From CBDEUK01 sp965250225 (GTDB lineage Bacteria; Pseudomonadota; Gammaproteobacteria; Eutrophobiales; Eutrophobiaceae), in assembly GCA_965250225.1 (NCBI GenBank), contig CBDFNQ010000031.1, positions 1-64,000 on the forward strand: a stretch of 64,000 bases of DNA, in the 5' to 3' direction. Under the pieces are notes generated by a model. That model was not told the origin of the DNA. It saw nothing but the letters and a program-made list of their open reading frames with translations, and made no database searches. Positions 36,631 to 46,556 of the stretch are shown one piece after another. The translations under genes and the position numbers were made by a program. How positions within the stretch are numbered: position 1 is the first letter of the stretch; each line of letters starts with the position of its first letter.

Positions 36631-37227
36631 CTAAACATCAGATAATCGAGAGAGTAATTGTTTCAGTGCCAGAGAGCGATGACTGATCTGATTCTTGGTC
36701 TCCGGTGACAATTCAGCAGAAGTACATTGATGATCTGGGAGGTAAAATATCGGATCATAGCCAAAGCCGTTTTCTCCACAGGGTTCAGTGACCAGCTGAC
36801 CATGCCAGATCCCTTCTGCAATGACTGGCATAGGATCATCGGCATGTCGCACATAGACCATGACACAAACAAAACATGCGTCTCGTCTATTTTCTGAAGT
36901 TTTTTCTATTGTCGCAATTAATTTGTATAAATTTTCTTCATCCGTTGCACCTTCACCAGCGTAACGAGCAGAATAAATACCCGGTGCACCGTCTAAAGCA
37001 TCGACTGCAATACCCGAATCATCGGCAATAGTAGGGAGAGAGGTTTGCCTTGCGGCATTACGTGCTTTCAGTAAGGCATTTTCCACAAAACTCAAACCCG
37101 TTTCAGGGATATCTTCCACATTAAAATCCGACTGTGGTCTGAGACTGAAATCAAGACCGACTAGCATTTGAGAAATCTCACGTACCTTGCCGGGGTTGCT
37201 ACTGGCCAAAACAATGGTTTTATCCAT
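36631..37227 (-). CDS. rdgB: XTP/dITP diphosphatase RdgB
   Basis: 198 residues (E. coli 197). Starts KTIVLASSNPGKVREISQML, the nucleotide-binding SxNxxK motif, followed by ETGLSFVENALLKARNA and PTIADDSGIAVDAL with catalytic Asp. The end contains CGENGFGYDPIFYLPD and SHRSLAL. It hydrolyses non-canonical purine triphosphates. It begins 7 bases after the end of rph in a leftward operon. Confidence 0.97.
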   Translation of the reverse strand: MDKTIVLASSNPGKVREISQMLVGLDFSLRPQSDFNVEDIPETGLSFVENALLKARNAARQTSLPTIADDSGIAVDALDGAPGIYSARYAGEGATDEENLYKLIATIEKTSENRRDACFVCVMVYVRHADDPMPVIAEGIWHGQLVTEPCGENGFGYDPIFYLPDHQCTSAELSPETKNQISHRSLALKQLLSRLSDV

Positions 37228-37234
37228 CGAGTCG

Positions 37235-37952
37235 TTAACTCTCTAAAGTTAGACGCTGAAGCTGTTGTAGTTGATTGATACCCGCACTTGCCAGTTCCAA
37301 CATGGTATTTAACTCAGCGGGACTGAATGGATGCCCTTCTGCTGTCCCCTGCACTTCAATAAATTCACCTTGATCATTCATAACGACATTCATGTCGGTT
37401 TCTGCGTTGGAGTCTTCGGCATAATCCAGGTCGAGTACTGGTGTGCCCTCAAAAATACCGACCGAGATAGATGCGACCTCACCAAGCAATGGATTTTCTG
37501 TGATCAATTTACTTTCAAGTGCCGAGTTTATGGCATCGACCAGAGCCACATAGGCTCCGGTGATTGACGCAGTACGGGTTCCACCATCGGCCTGTATAAC
37601 ATCGCAATCGAGTACGATGGTATTCTCACCGAGTTTTTTCATGTCCATGACTGCGCGCAGCGAACGGCCTATCAGTCGCTGGATCTCCAATGTTCTGCCG
37701 CCTTGTTTACCGGCATTGGCTTCACGTCGCATGCGTGAACCTGTCGACCGAGGTAACATGCCGTATTCCGCAGTCACCCAGCCATCGCCCGTGCCTTTTT
37801 AAAAAACGCGGAACCCCGCTGTCAAAGCTGGCAGTACAAATGACCTTGGTATTTCCGAATTCAATCAACACAGAACCTTCTGCGTGACAGGTATAATTCC
37901 GAGTAATGGTTACCTTTCGTAACTCATCTGTTTGACGTCCACTTGGGCGCAT
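37235..37952 (-). pseudogene. rph: Ribonuclease PH, frameshifted
   Basis: RNase PH trims tRNA 3-prime ends. From ATG 37952 (GGAGAGA site) the N-terminal part reads MRPSGRQTDELRKVTITRNY to GVPRFLK. The remaining part resumes in another frame at GTGDGWVTAEYGMLPRSTGS and continues to the usual end. The shift falls in the run T6A5 on the minus strand (plus 37796-37806); removing one base restores a normal protein of about 238 residues. The gene is otherwise complete. Possible causes are a sequencing error in the homopolymer, a real inactivating mutation (as in E. coli K-12 rph-1), or slippage on A-rich codons. Confidence 0.88.
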
Positions 37953-38071
37953 ACTTTCTCTCCACATAATATAAAATGAAGCGATTATACGCATATATTG
38001 CTGCGACGTATTTGCCTTCCTTAAGTGAGCAGGTAGACTAGCGGCGCAATGAAAAATAACAGGAAAATAAT

Positions 38072-38941
38072 ATGATTTCCAGCATGACGTCATTTGGTCG
38101 TATTGAAGAAAGTATTGAATGGGGTCACGTCATTTGGGAGCTGCGTTCGGTCAATCATCGCTATCTCGAAATCAATTTACGCTTGCCGGAAGATTTCCGT
38201 CAGCTAGAAACGCAAGTCCGACAAGTGATTGGCAAAAAAATGAAACGCGGTAAGGTTGATTGTTTGTTACGTTTTGAAGCAATTGATTCTGCTGATAATG
38301 AATTAAAAATTAATCATGAACTGGTTGCTAAAATACTCAAAGCAGCAGGGCAAATAGGTTCTGATAATCAGCAAACAACAGCACCACTCAATACTCTGGA
38401 TGTATTGCGTTGGCCTGGGGTTATCGAACGTAGCAAGCTGGATGTGGAGACTGTGTCCAGTGAATTACTCCAATTTCTCAACCTGACGCTTGATCAAGCG
38501 ATTGAAACGCGTTTGACGGAAGGTGAAAAGCTCAAGGCAATGATCATTGAGCGTTGTGAAGCAGCCGATAAAATTGTTGTAAAATTTAATGAGCAAGTAC
38601 CGGTTATGATGAGCAATCTAAAGGAGAAATTATCCTTAAGGGTTCAGGAATTATGTCAGGAAGTCGATAACGAAAGACTCGAACAGGAAATTGCCTATCT
38701 GGCACAGAAATATGACGTGGCTGAAGAACTTGACCGACTCAAGGCACATATCACTGAAGTTCAACAGGTGTTGCAGAAGGATCAACCGGTTGGGCGTCGC
38801 CTGGATTTCCTGATGCAGGAGATGAATCGCGAAGCAAACACCCTCGGTTCCAAGGCCGCGGACATTAACTATACGAATGCCTCTGTTGAACTGAAAGTTT
38901 TGATCGAACAGATACGTGAACAGATCCAGAATATTGAATAA
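38072..38941 (+). CDS. yicC: YicC-type endoribonuclease
   Basis: 289 residues (E. coli 287). Starts ISSMTSFGRIEESIEWGHVIWELRSVNHRYLEIN, as in E. coli YicC. The C-terminal DUF1732 part contains GRRLDFLMQEMNREANTLGSKAAD, the family hallmark. YicC proteins are reported endoribonucleases. Divergent from rph and followed by gmk at 11 bases, as in E. coli where rph and yicC are divergent. Confidence 0.95.
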   Translation: MISSMTSFGRIEESIEWGHVIWELRSVNHRYLEINLRLPEDFRQLETQVRQVIGKKMKRGKVDCLLRFEAIDSADNELKINHELVAKILKAAGQIGSDNQQTTAPLNTLDVLRWPGVIERSKLDVETVSSELLQFLNLTLDQAIETRLTEGEKLKAMIIERCEAADKIVVKFNEQVPVMMSNLKEKLSLRVQELCQEVDNERLEQEIAYLAQKYDVAEELDRLKAHITEVQQVLQKDQPVGRRLDFLMQEMNREANTLGSKAADINYTNASVELKVLIEQIREQIQNIE

Positions 38942-38952
38942 ATAGATTATCT

Positions 38953-39591
38953 ATGGCTAGACACAACGATTTATCCGGGCTTTTGTTTATTGTTTCAGCC
39001 CCCTCAGGGGCGGGCAAAACTTCATTGGTATATGAACTAACAAAAGCGGAAGAGGACATTGAAGTATCTGTATCCCACACGACCCGGCCGAAAAGAGAGG
39101 GCGAGGTGGATGGTGTGAATTATCATTTTGTCGATGTGGAAATTTTCAACAAAATGGTAACCGACGGTCTTTTTCTCGAACACGCTAAGGTGTTTGGTAA
39201 CTATTACGGTACATCACAAAAGTGGGTCGAGGAACGCATGAAGAATGGTCAGAATGTGATCCTTGAGATCGATTGGCAAGGTGCCGAACAGGTTCGTAAA
39301 CAATTTCCACAAAGCCTGAGTATCTTTATTTTACCACCATCCTACCAAACACTGAAGAATCGCCTTGTCGGTCGAGGCGATGAAAACGATGCAGTGATCG
39401 AACGACGGATGAAAGGCGCGCTGGGAGAGATAGTTCATTTTAGTGCCTATCAGTTCATCATAATAAATGATGATTTTCAGAGTGCGTTGGACGATCTACG
39501 CTCGATTATCCATTCCAGCAATCACGATGTCCGTTATCAACCAGATTATTACCGTAATTTTGCAGAAAAACTTCTAAAAGAAGCAGAATAG
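38953..39591 (+). CDS. gmk: Guanylate kinase
   Basis: 212 residues (E. coli 207). P-loop IVSAPSGAGKTSLV near 13-26, then VSVSHTTRPKREGEVDGVNYHFV, the GMP-binding region, and VILEIDWQGAEQVRK near 96-110. Phosphorylates GMP to GDP. Followed by rpoZ and spoT in the conserved gmk-rpoZ-spoT order. Confidence 0.97.
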   Translation: MARHNDLSGLLFIVSAPSGAGKTSLVYELTKAEEDIEVSVSHTTRPKREGEVDGVNYHFVDVEIFNKMVTDGLFLEHAKVFGNYYGTSQKWVEERMKNGQNVILEIDWQGAEQVRKQFPQSLSIFILPPSYQTLKNRLVGRGDENDAVIERRMKGALGEIVHFSAYQFIIINDDFQSALDDLRSIIHSSNHDVRYQPDYYRNFAEKLLKEAE

Positions 39592-39659
39592 GTACAGAAT
39601 TCAATAGAATTCAGTTATAATTTTCGGCTCTGTTTTAATCAAGTACCCAAGAGAACTCC

Positions 39660-39923
39660 ATGGCCAGACTAACTATTGAAGATTGCCTTGAATTTGTGGA
39701 TAACCGCTATGACCTGGTATTGCTTGCCAGCCAACGTGCCCGCCAGTTGATACTCGGTGCCGAACCATTGGTTCCTGAAGAGGATGATAAACCCACTGTA
39801 ATTTCCTTACGTGAGATCGCCGCAGGCTTGGTAACTCCAGAAAACATCAACGAAATTGATAAATTTGATGAAGAAGAAGAGTTTATTGAAGAGGGAGCTT
39901 TTTCCCTGCCCATCACTGAGTAA
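39660..39923 (+). CDS. rpoZ: RNA polymerase omega subunit
   Basis: 87 residues (E. coli 91). MARLTIEDCLEFVDNRYDLVLLASQRARQL is the typical start. Omega helps fold beta-prime and binds ppGpp, fitting its place before spoT. The C-terminal tail is acidic (EEEEFIEEG). 68 bases after gmk. Confidence 0.96.
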   Translation: MARLTIEDCLEFVDNRYDLVLLASQRARQLILGAEPLVPEEDDKPTVISLREIAAGLVTPENINEIDKFDEEEEFIEEGAFSLPITE

Positions 39924-40180
39924 CAAGAGGCCTTTTCACGATTCATATTTTCCGCCATAGCGGCGTTAAAAATAACCTAAAAGTGCTCATTTACTCCGTG
40001 TAAACTCCGCTTTTTAGAACATTTTCGCCTTGCTATGACAAAAAATATTTTTCGTGTAAAGGCCTCGTATTTTTGTTGTACCAATACCCGATTTCCTCCG
40101 GATACTGGTTTCCAGCCTTTCCAACCGTTGCATTTCCTGCGCATAATTCGTCTTAAGTCCATTTACACGATGAGCTGAAT

Positions 40181-42322
40181 ATGACATTCATGCCAACAAA
40201 TCTGGTATATCAGTTCAATGATCTGAAAAAAACCATCGGGGAATATCTCCCGCCGGATCAGATCGCGCGTATTGAAAAGGCCTTTGAATTTGGTGCCCAG
40301 GCACATGATGGTCAAACTCGAATGAGCGGTGAACCGTATATTACTCATCCGCTTTCTGTCGCTGCCATACTTGGTGAGATGCATATGGATCACCAAACCA
40401 TTCAGGCCGCGATTCTGCACGATGTCATTGAAGACACACCGACTGCTAAAGATGCCATCCGGAAAAAATTTGGTAAGGGTGTTGCCGAACTGGTCGATGG
40501 TGTCAGTAAGCTGACCATGATGAATTTCGACAGCTTTGAGGAAAAGCAGGCGCATAATTTCCGCAAGATGGTCATGGCTATGAGCAATGATATTCGTGTC
40601 ATCCTTGTGAAGCTCGCTGATCGTTTACATAATATGCGAACCTTGGGTTCACTTCCTGCTGAGAAACGCCGGCGTATTGCTAAAGAAACTCTGGAAATTT
40701 ACGGACCTATTGCCCAACGACTTGGGATGAACAATATTCGTCTGGAATTGGTAAATCTTGGTTTTTCCACCCTTTACCCGATGCGCTTTCGTATTCTCGC
40801 CGAACAGGTAAGAAAAGCTCGCGGCAATCGTAAAGAGATCATTACCAAGATCCGTAACGCACTCAGGAGGCGACTGCGACAGGAAAAGATACCTACTCAA
40901 ATCCTGGGGCGCGAAAAACATTTATACGGCATTTATCAAAAAATGCGCGAACAAAAACTATCTTTTAATGAAGTGTCTGATGTGTATGCCTTTCGTATGC
41001 TCGTTGATTCAGTTGATACTTGCTATCGTACTTTGGGCGTAGTACATAATCTTTATAAACCTGTTCCGGGTCGTTTTAAAGATTACATCGCCATTCCAAA
41101 AACCAATGGCTATCAATCACTACACACAATTTTGTTTGGCCCTTATGGTGTTAATATTGAAGTACAGATCCGAACATATGAAATGAACGATGTGGCAGAA
41201 TCAGGTATTGCTGCACACTGGTTATATAAAACCGGAGCAACACGTGATCACAAGGGCACCCACAAACGTGCCAGAGAATGGTTGCAAAATATTATGGAAA
41301 TGCAACGGACAGCCGGTAACCCTGAAGAATTTCTTGAAAACGTAAAGGTCGATCTATTCCCCGATTCAGTTTATGTCTTTACACCCAAGGGTAAAATCAT
41401 CGAATTACCCCGCGGAGCAACCCCGGTTGATTTTGCTTATGCTATCCACACCGACGTTGGTAATTCCTGTACTGGTGCTCGGGTAAACAAACGTCTTGCA
41501 CCAATGGGCTCACTACTGGAAACCGGGCAAGTGGTGCAGATCATTCGCGATGAGTCTGCAAAACCAAACCCGCAGTGGTTAAATTTTGCAGTTACTGCCA
41601 GAGCCCGAAGTAATATTAGAAACTATCTTAAATCATTGCACGAAACGGAGGCGATAGTCTTTGGCAAGCGATTGTTGATAAGAGAATTACAGGCTTTTTC
41701 TATTAACTATGATGATATATCTGATGAGCACAAACAATCCGTCATTGAAGAAAATAAATTTAGCAGTGAAGATGAGTTATTAGCAAACATCGGCCTTGGT
41801 AACAGTCTTGCGCCGTTGGTTGCAAGAAAGCTGATCCCGGAACATAGTAAGAATATTCAAAGCAATAAAGACAGCCTGGATTCCGGTCCCCTGGCCATAA
41901 AAGGCACGGAAGGTCTGGTTATTAATTTTCCAAAATGTTGTCATCCGATTCCAGGTGATGCGATCATCGGTTTTGTAACGGCTGGGAGAGGGGTTGTTAT
42001 CCATGTTCAAAATTGTAAAAACGTCAGCGATTTTCACAGCCAACCTGAAAAGTGGATTCAGGTAGAATGGGGAAAGGATATTGATCAGGAATTTTCCTGT
42101 GTTTTAAGTATGGATGCGACTAATCAACGTGGGTCACTTGCAACAATTGCCTCGGTAATCGCAGAGGTCAACGCAAATATTCTGAATGTAGAGTTTACGG
42201 AAAGAGATGATCGATACACACGTATTAACTTTCAGATTGAAGTTAAACACCGAAAACATTTAGCACAGGTTATGAGGCGTCTTCACCGAATCAAGCATGT
42301 AACCCACATCACTCGCGGTTAA
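40181..42322 (+). CDS. spoT: Bifunctional (p)ppGpp synthetase/hydrolase SpoT
   Basis: 713 residues. HD hydrolase domain near 40-180 (HDVIEDT). Synthetase domain near 240-350 with GRFKDYIAIPKTNGYQSLHT; the RFKD form fits the RxKD motif of bifunctional or hydrolase-type enzymes rather than the ExDD of RelA. TGS domain near 395-455 (VYVFTPKGKIIELPRGATPVDFAYAIHTDVG), then a zinc-finger-like region with FPKCCHPIPGD near 583-593 and a C-terminal ACT domain. It sets the alarmone level in the stringent response. The start at 40181 gives a slightly longer N-terminus than E. coli (702). Confidence 0.96.
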   Translation: MTFMPTNLVYQFNDLKKTIGEYLPPDQIARIEKAFEFGAQAHDGQTRMSGEPYITHPLSVAAILGEMHMDHQTIQAAILHDVIEDTPTAKDAIRKKFGKGVAELVDGVSKLTMMNFDSFEEKQAHNFRKMVMAMSNDIRVILVKLADRLHNMRTLGSLPAEKRRRIAKETLEIYGPIAQRLGMNNIRLELVNLGFSTLYPMRFRILAEQVRKARGNRKEIITKIRNALRRRLRQEKIPTQILGREKHLYGIYQKMREQKLSFNEVSDVYAFRMLVDSVDTCYRTLGVVHNLYKPVPGRFKDYIAIPKTNGYQSLHTILFGPYGVNIEVQIRTYEMNDVAESGIAAHWLYKTGATRDHKGTHKRAREWLQNIMEMQRTAGNPEEFLENVKVDLFPDSVYVFTPKGKIIELPRGATPVDFAYAIHTDVGNSCTGARVNKRLAPMGSLLETGQVVQIIRDESAKPNPQWLNFAVTARARSNIRNYLKSLHETEAIVFGKRLLIRELQAFSINYDDISDEHKQSVIEENKFSSEDELLANIGLGNSLAPLVARKLIPEHSKNIQSNKDSLDSGPLAIKGTEGLVINFPKCCHPIPGDAIIGFVTAGRGVVIHVQNCKNVSDFHSQPEKWIQVEWGKDIDQEFSCVLSMDATNQRGSLATIASVIAEVNANILNVEFTERDDRYTRINFQIEVKHRKHLAQVMRRLHRIKHVTHITRG

Positions 42323-42367
42323 CTTTTATAACATCACTTTATGCACTGTTCCTATAGGAGTAAATTA

Positions 42368-42754
42368 ATGAGTCGGGAAATTATTAAAACTGAACAAGCA
42401 CCCCAGGCCATAGGTACTTATTCACAAGCGATTAAAACTGGAAACACAGTTTATCTTTCCGGTCAGATTCCATTGATACCAGAGACTATGGAAATGGTTG
42501 GTGGTGATATTACCAGTCAAATTCACCAGGTGTTTAAGAATCTTGATGCCGTTGCAAAAGCTTCGGGGGGTTCGTTAGCTGATATTGCAAAATTAAATAT
42601 TTTTCTAACGGATCTTTCTCACTTCCCAACAGTCAATGAGATCATGGCGGAATATTTTCAACAACCCTATCCGGCACGTGCAGCTGTTGGAGTTGCATCA
42701 TTACCTAAGGCAGCAGGTGTTGAAATGGATGCAATCATGGTATTAGAAAATTAA
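42368..42754 (+). CDS. ridA: RidA family enamine/imine deaminase
   Basis: 128 residues from ATG 42368, which has an AGGAG site 7 bases upstream; an earlier ATG at 42341 gives an unsupported 9-residue extension. Conserved motifs: QAPQAIGTYSQAIK, VYLSGQIPLIPET, and PARAAVGVASLPKAAGVEMDAI with the catalytic Arg. Removes reactive 2-aminoacrylate. Lies between spoT and recG as in several gammaproteobacteria. Confidence 0.94.
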   Translation: MSREIIKTEQAPQAIGTYSQAIKTGNTVYLSGQIPLIPETMEMVGGDITSQIHQVFKNLDAVAKASGGSLADIAKLNIFLTDLSHFPTVNEIMAEYFQQPYPARAAVGVASLPKAAGVEMDAIMVLEN

Positions 42755-42797
42755 ATCGAAAGATTAATCGTTTTTATTACAGACTCGGCTTAATACT

Positions 42798-44892
42798 GTG
42801 CACGATAAAAACACAGTTGATTTGGAAAGTGATATTATCCATTTAAAAGGTGTCGGTACACGAACCAAAGATCAACTGAACAAACTAGGCATTTCTCGGA
42901 TCCAGGATTTACTGTTTCACCTGCCATTACGCTATCTTGATCGCACACGCCTGGTGCCGATAGTGTTCATTGCTTCCTGGTCAGGAATATCTTGTACAAG
43001 GTGAAATAGAATTAACCCAGATCAAGTTTGGAAGACGACGTTCTTTGCTGTGCCAAATTAGCGATGGGACGGGATCTTTAATCCTGCGTTTTTTTTATTT
43101 CAACAAATCTCAACAAGATAGATTAAAACGTGGTGATAGTTTACGTTGTTATGGACAAGTGAGAAATGCTGGCAGGCATTTTGAGATCATTCACCCTGAA
43201 TACCAACTCGTGAATGTCGATGATGCGTTACCTGTTGATGAAACATTAACACCGGTTTATCCAACGACAGAAGGATTGTACCAGATTCGTTTACGTAAAA
43301 TTATCGATCAAGCTCTGGATTTGTTTGATAAACAAAAACAGGGCATTGAATTATTACCAAAATCTATACGTCAAAAATATGAATTGCCACGGCTAGATAG
43401 CGCACTCAAATATGTACATCGCCCACCACCTGATGCCTCGATTAAGGAATTAAAATCTGGGACACACCCGGCACAACAACGCTTGGCATTTGAGGAATTA
43501 TTAAGTCAATATCTGTGCTTGCAGCAATTAAGAAACACAATTCGACAGCAAAAAGCCCATCCATTTAATACAAATGAAACGCTTGCAAATACGTTTCTTG
43601 AATCATTGCCGTTCTCTTTAACAGCGGCGCAACATCGAGTCATTAACGAAATAAAATATGACTTGGCCAAAACAATTCCTATGTTACGTTTGTTACAAGG
43701 AGATGTTGGATCTGGTAAAACTATCGTTGCCGCGTTTTCTGCAATAAATGCAATCGCAGCTGGTTTTCAGGTTGCGCTAATGGCTCCGACAGAATTATTG
43801 GCGGAACAACATTTTGAAAATTTCAGGCTATGGTTTAATACACTTGGGATGCCTTTGGTAAAACTAACCGGTAAATTAAAAAAATCCGATCATCAAACTA
43901 TAGTAAATGAAATCGCAGAAACAACACCGTTACTCATCATTGGAACACATGCCTTGTTTCAAAAAGACATCGTATTTGGCAAGCTTGGCCTGGTGATTAT
44001 TGATGAACAACACCGTTTCGGCGTAGACCAACGGTTGAGCTTATTGGACAAAGGCAACAATACTGATCGTTGTCCTCATCAACTTGTGATGACGGCAACG
44101 CCGATCCCGAGAACATTAACGATGTCTGCCTATTCTGATCTGGATATTTCTGTCATCGACGAATTACCACCTGATCGAAAACCGGTGACTACCGTTGTGC
44201 TGTCTAATGAAAAACGCGACGATGTGATACATCGTATACAGGCAGCTGGAAATGAAGGCCGACAGATATACTGGGTCTGTGCATTGATTGAAGAATCGGA
44301 AGTATTGCAATGTGAAACAGCTGTCGACACACAAAACTATCTTCAGGACACAATGCCGGATATTAAGGTTGGACTTATTCACGGACGAATGAAAAACATC
44401 GAAAAAGAGACCATCATGCAATCTTTTAAACAGGCAGACATTGATTTGCTGGTTGCTACCACGGTGATTGAAGTCGGTGTAGATGTAGCGAATGCAAGTT
44501 TGATGATCATAGAAAATGCAGAACGCATGGGTCTGGCACAATTACATCAACTGCGCGGACGTGTTGGGCGTGGAACAAAACAAAGTGATTGTGTCCTGCT
44601 TTATCAGGCACCATTGTCTGATATGGCAAAAAAAAGACTTGAAGTCATGCGATCGACCAATGATGGGTTTAAAATTGCTGAGGCCGATTTAAAGTTGCGT
44701 GGTCCAGGCGAACTTTTGGGTACCAGGCAGGCTGGGATAACTGATTTAAGTGTTGCCGATCTGGTTCGTGATGCGAATTTATTGCCTGATGTAAGACTAG
44801 CGGCCAAAGAGTTGCATGAGCAACATCAAGATAAAATTGACAGTTTGATCCGTCGTTGGCAGGGACAGCAAATTCACTATGGTCAGGTTTAA
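42798..44892 (+). pseudogene. recG: ATP-dependent DNA helicase RecG, frameshifted near its start
   Basis: RecG unwinds branched DNA and remodels replication forks. Reading from GTG 42798 gives IIHLKGVGTRTKDQLNKLGI to RYLDRTRLVPI, matching the RecG N-terminus. The rest (LLPGQEYLVQGEIE onward) continues in the next frame, so there is one extra base near 42966-42970. Helicase motifs are intact: Walker A LLQGDVGSGKT, DEQH box IIDEQHRFG, and motif VI QLRGRVGRG. Corrected length is about 697 residues (E. coli 693). If real, the frameshift would remove most of the protein. A sequencing error is likely. Confidence 0.9.
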
Positions 44893-44985
44893 TGAGTTAT
44901 AATACACCAACATTTGAATAAGCAGTTTAATCATCCATAATTCAATCGACTTCATAGCATCACCATTACCTCAAGGTATTCGTTT

Positions 44986-45534
44986 TTGAATAAACATTGG
45001 CCGAGTTCTGAAAATGCACGTCTTGTTAAATGTCCTAAGGCCTTGCGTGCTTGCCTGACTGAGTCAGGCTCTCTAACTCAGTATCTCAATCAATTTTGTG
45101 ATCAAGAATTATCATTACGTTTACTCAATCAGTCATGGCAAAAACCAACTCTGGATGAGTGTAAATTATTAAATATACAATTCGGTAAATACGCCATAAT
45201 CCGAGAAATTATTCTCGGTTGCGAAAATTTATCCTGGGTCTATGCACGCACTGTAATTCCGAATGCAACCTATCAAAAACGCAAACACCAATTGTCAAGA
45301 CTCGGGCTGGTGCCATTAGCAAATATTTTATTTTCTGATAGAAATATTTCACGTCAAGACATGAGCCTTCACAGGCTTCAGGTAAGTACACTAGCAATTA
45401 GTAATGTAATTAATACCAATGAACTCGGTACTGATGCTCTTTGGTCCAGACGCTCAATTTTTGACATTAGTGATTCGCTGTTTTTAGTCCAAGAGGTATT
45501 CCTGCCAGGGATATATCCATGCATCCATTCTTAA
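44986..45534 (+). CDS. ubiC: Chorismate lyase UbiC
   Basis: 182 residues (E. coli 165), starting at TTG 44986. Contains VYARTVIPNATYQK near 85-98 and SRLGLVPLANILF, then LWSRRSIFDISDSLFLVQEVFLPGIYP at the end, as in UbiC where Arg and Glu take part in the active site. Converts chorismate to 4-hydroxybenzoate, the first step of ubiquinone synthesis. The last 16 bases overlap ubiA. Confidence 0.9.
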   Translation: MNKHWPSSENARLVKCPKALRACLTESGSLTQYLNQFCDQELSLRLLNQSWQKPTLDECKLLNIQFGKYAIIREIILGCENLSWVYARTVIPNATYQKRKHQLSRLGLVPLANILFSDRNISRQDMSLHRLQVSTLAISNVINTNELGTDALWSRRSIFDISDSLFLVQEVFLPGIYPCIHS

Positions 45535-46556
45535 TAAAACTGGTGCAACTCAGTCGTTCTGTGATCGATCAGTGTCAAAAACAACTGAAAAAAATCAAAC
45601 CTGTTTTATCAAGAGTTTGTGTATTTGGTAAATCAAAATATCGGCAGTTTGTACATTGGTTAAATACAAAGCTCGATATTTATCGGCCAATAGTTAAGGA
45701 TCGTATTAAACAATATTCAATCCTTTGCCGAATGAATAAACCCATTGGCATCTTATTATTGTTGTGGCCAACATTGTGGGCACTGTGGATAGCCGCCGAG
45801 GGAATACCGGATATAAAAATACTTATTATTTTTGTGGCTGGTGTTTTCCTCACGCGTTCAGCAGGTTGTGTCATGAATGATCTTGCTGATCGAAATCTTG
45901 ATGGGCATATTGATCGGACAAAAGACAGGCCTATCGTAACAGGAACAGTCAGTGTTAAAGAGGCCACACTAGTTGCTGCCGGATTGATGTTGCTTGCCTT
46001 TATTCTGGTGTTACAAACAAATGAACTAACAATATATCTTGCTTGCATTGCTTTTTTACTCGCTGCGCTCTATCCGTTAATGAAACGTTACACGTATCTG
46101 CCTCAATTTGTTTTGGGTGTGGCATTCGGTTGGGGCATTCCTATGGCATTCGCTGCCCAATTGAATGCAATTCCTGCTATCGCCTGGTTGATATTAATTG
46201 CCAACATACTCTGGTCAGTGGCTTACGATACTATGTACGCTATGATTGATCGTGAAGACGATATAAAGATTGGGGTGAAGTCGACTGCTATTTTGTTTGC
46301 GGAGCACGACACACTGATTATTGCGATTATTCAATCCATGCTAATTTTGACACTGGTTTTGGTTGGTTTACAACTGGAATTGGGAAGGATTTATAATGTT
46401 GCTATCATCCTGGCAACACTGATGGCCATATACCAACAAATTTTGATCAAAAGAAAGGAACCTGCAAAATGCTTTCAGGCATTTTTAAACAACAATTGGT
46501 TTGGCGCCGTGATTTTCCTCGGGATATTTCTACATTATCATTTTTTTTCAATATGA
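45519..46556 (+). CDS. ubiA: 4-hydroxybenzoate octaprenyltransferase UbiA
   Basis: 345 residues. The UbiA core starts near residue 70 (MNKPIGILLLLWPTLWALW) and shows the two Asp-rich motifs NDLADRNLDGHIDR near 119-132 and YDTMYAMIDREDD near 240-252. Eight to nine membrane helices. It joins the prenyl tail to 4-hydroxybenzoate. An extra N-terminal stretch of about 55 residues is basic, helical and absent from E. coli UbiA (290). It overlaps ubiC and the stop overlaps the next gene. Confidence 0.95.
   Translation: MHPFLIKLVQLSRSVIDQCQKQLKKIKPVLSRVCVFGKSKYRQFVHWLNTKLDIYRPIVKDRIKQYSILCRMNKPIGILLLLWPTLWALWIAAEGIPDIKILIIFVAGVFLTRSAGCVMNDLADRNLDGHIDRTKDRPIVTGTVSVKEATLVAAGLMLLAFILVLQTNELTIYLACIAFLLAALYPLMKRYTYLPQFVLGVAFGWGIPMAFAAQLNAIPAIAWLILIANILWSVAYDTMYAMIDREDDIKIGVKSTAILFAEHDTLIIAIIQSMLILTLVLVGLQLELGRIYNVAIILATLMAIYQQILIKRKEPAKCFQAFLNNNWFGAVIFLGIFLHYHFFSI

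Noticed and set aside
39977..40162. 61-residue minus-strand ORF
   Set aside because: No ribosome site, atypical composition and no recognisable family.
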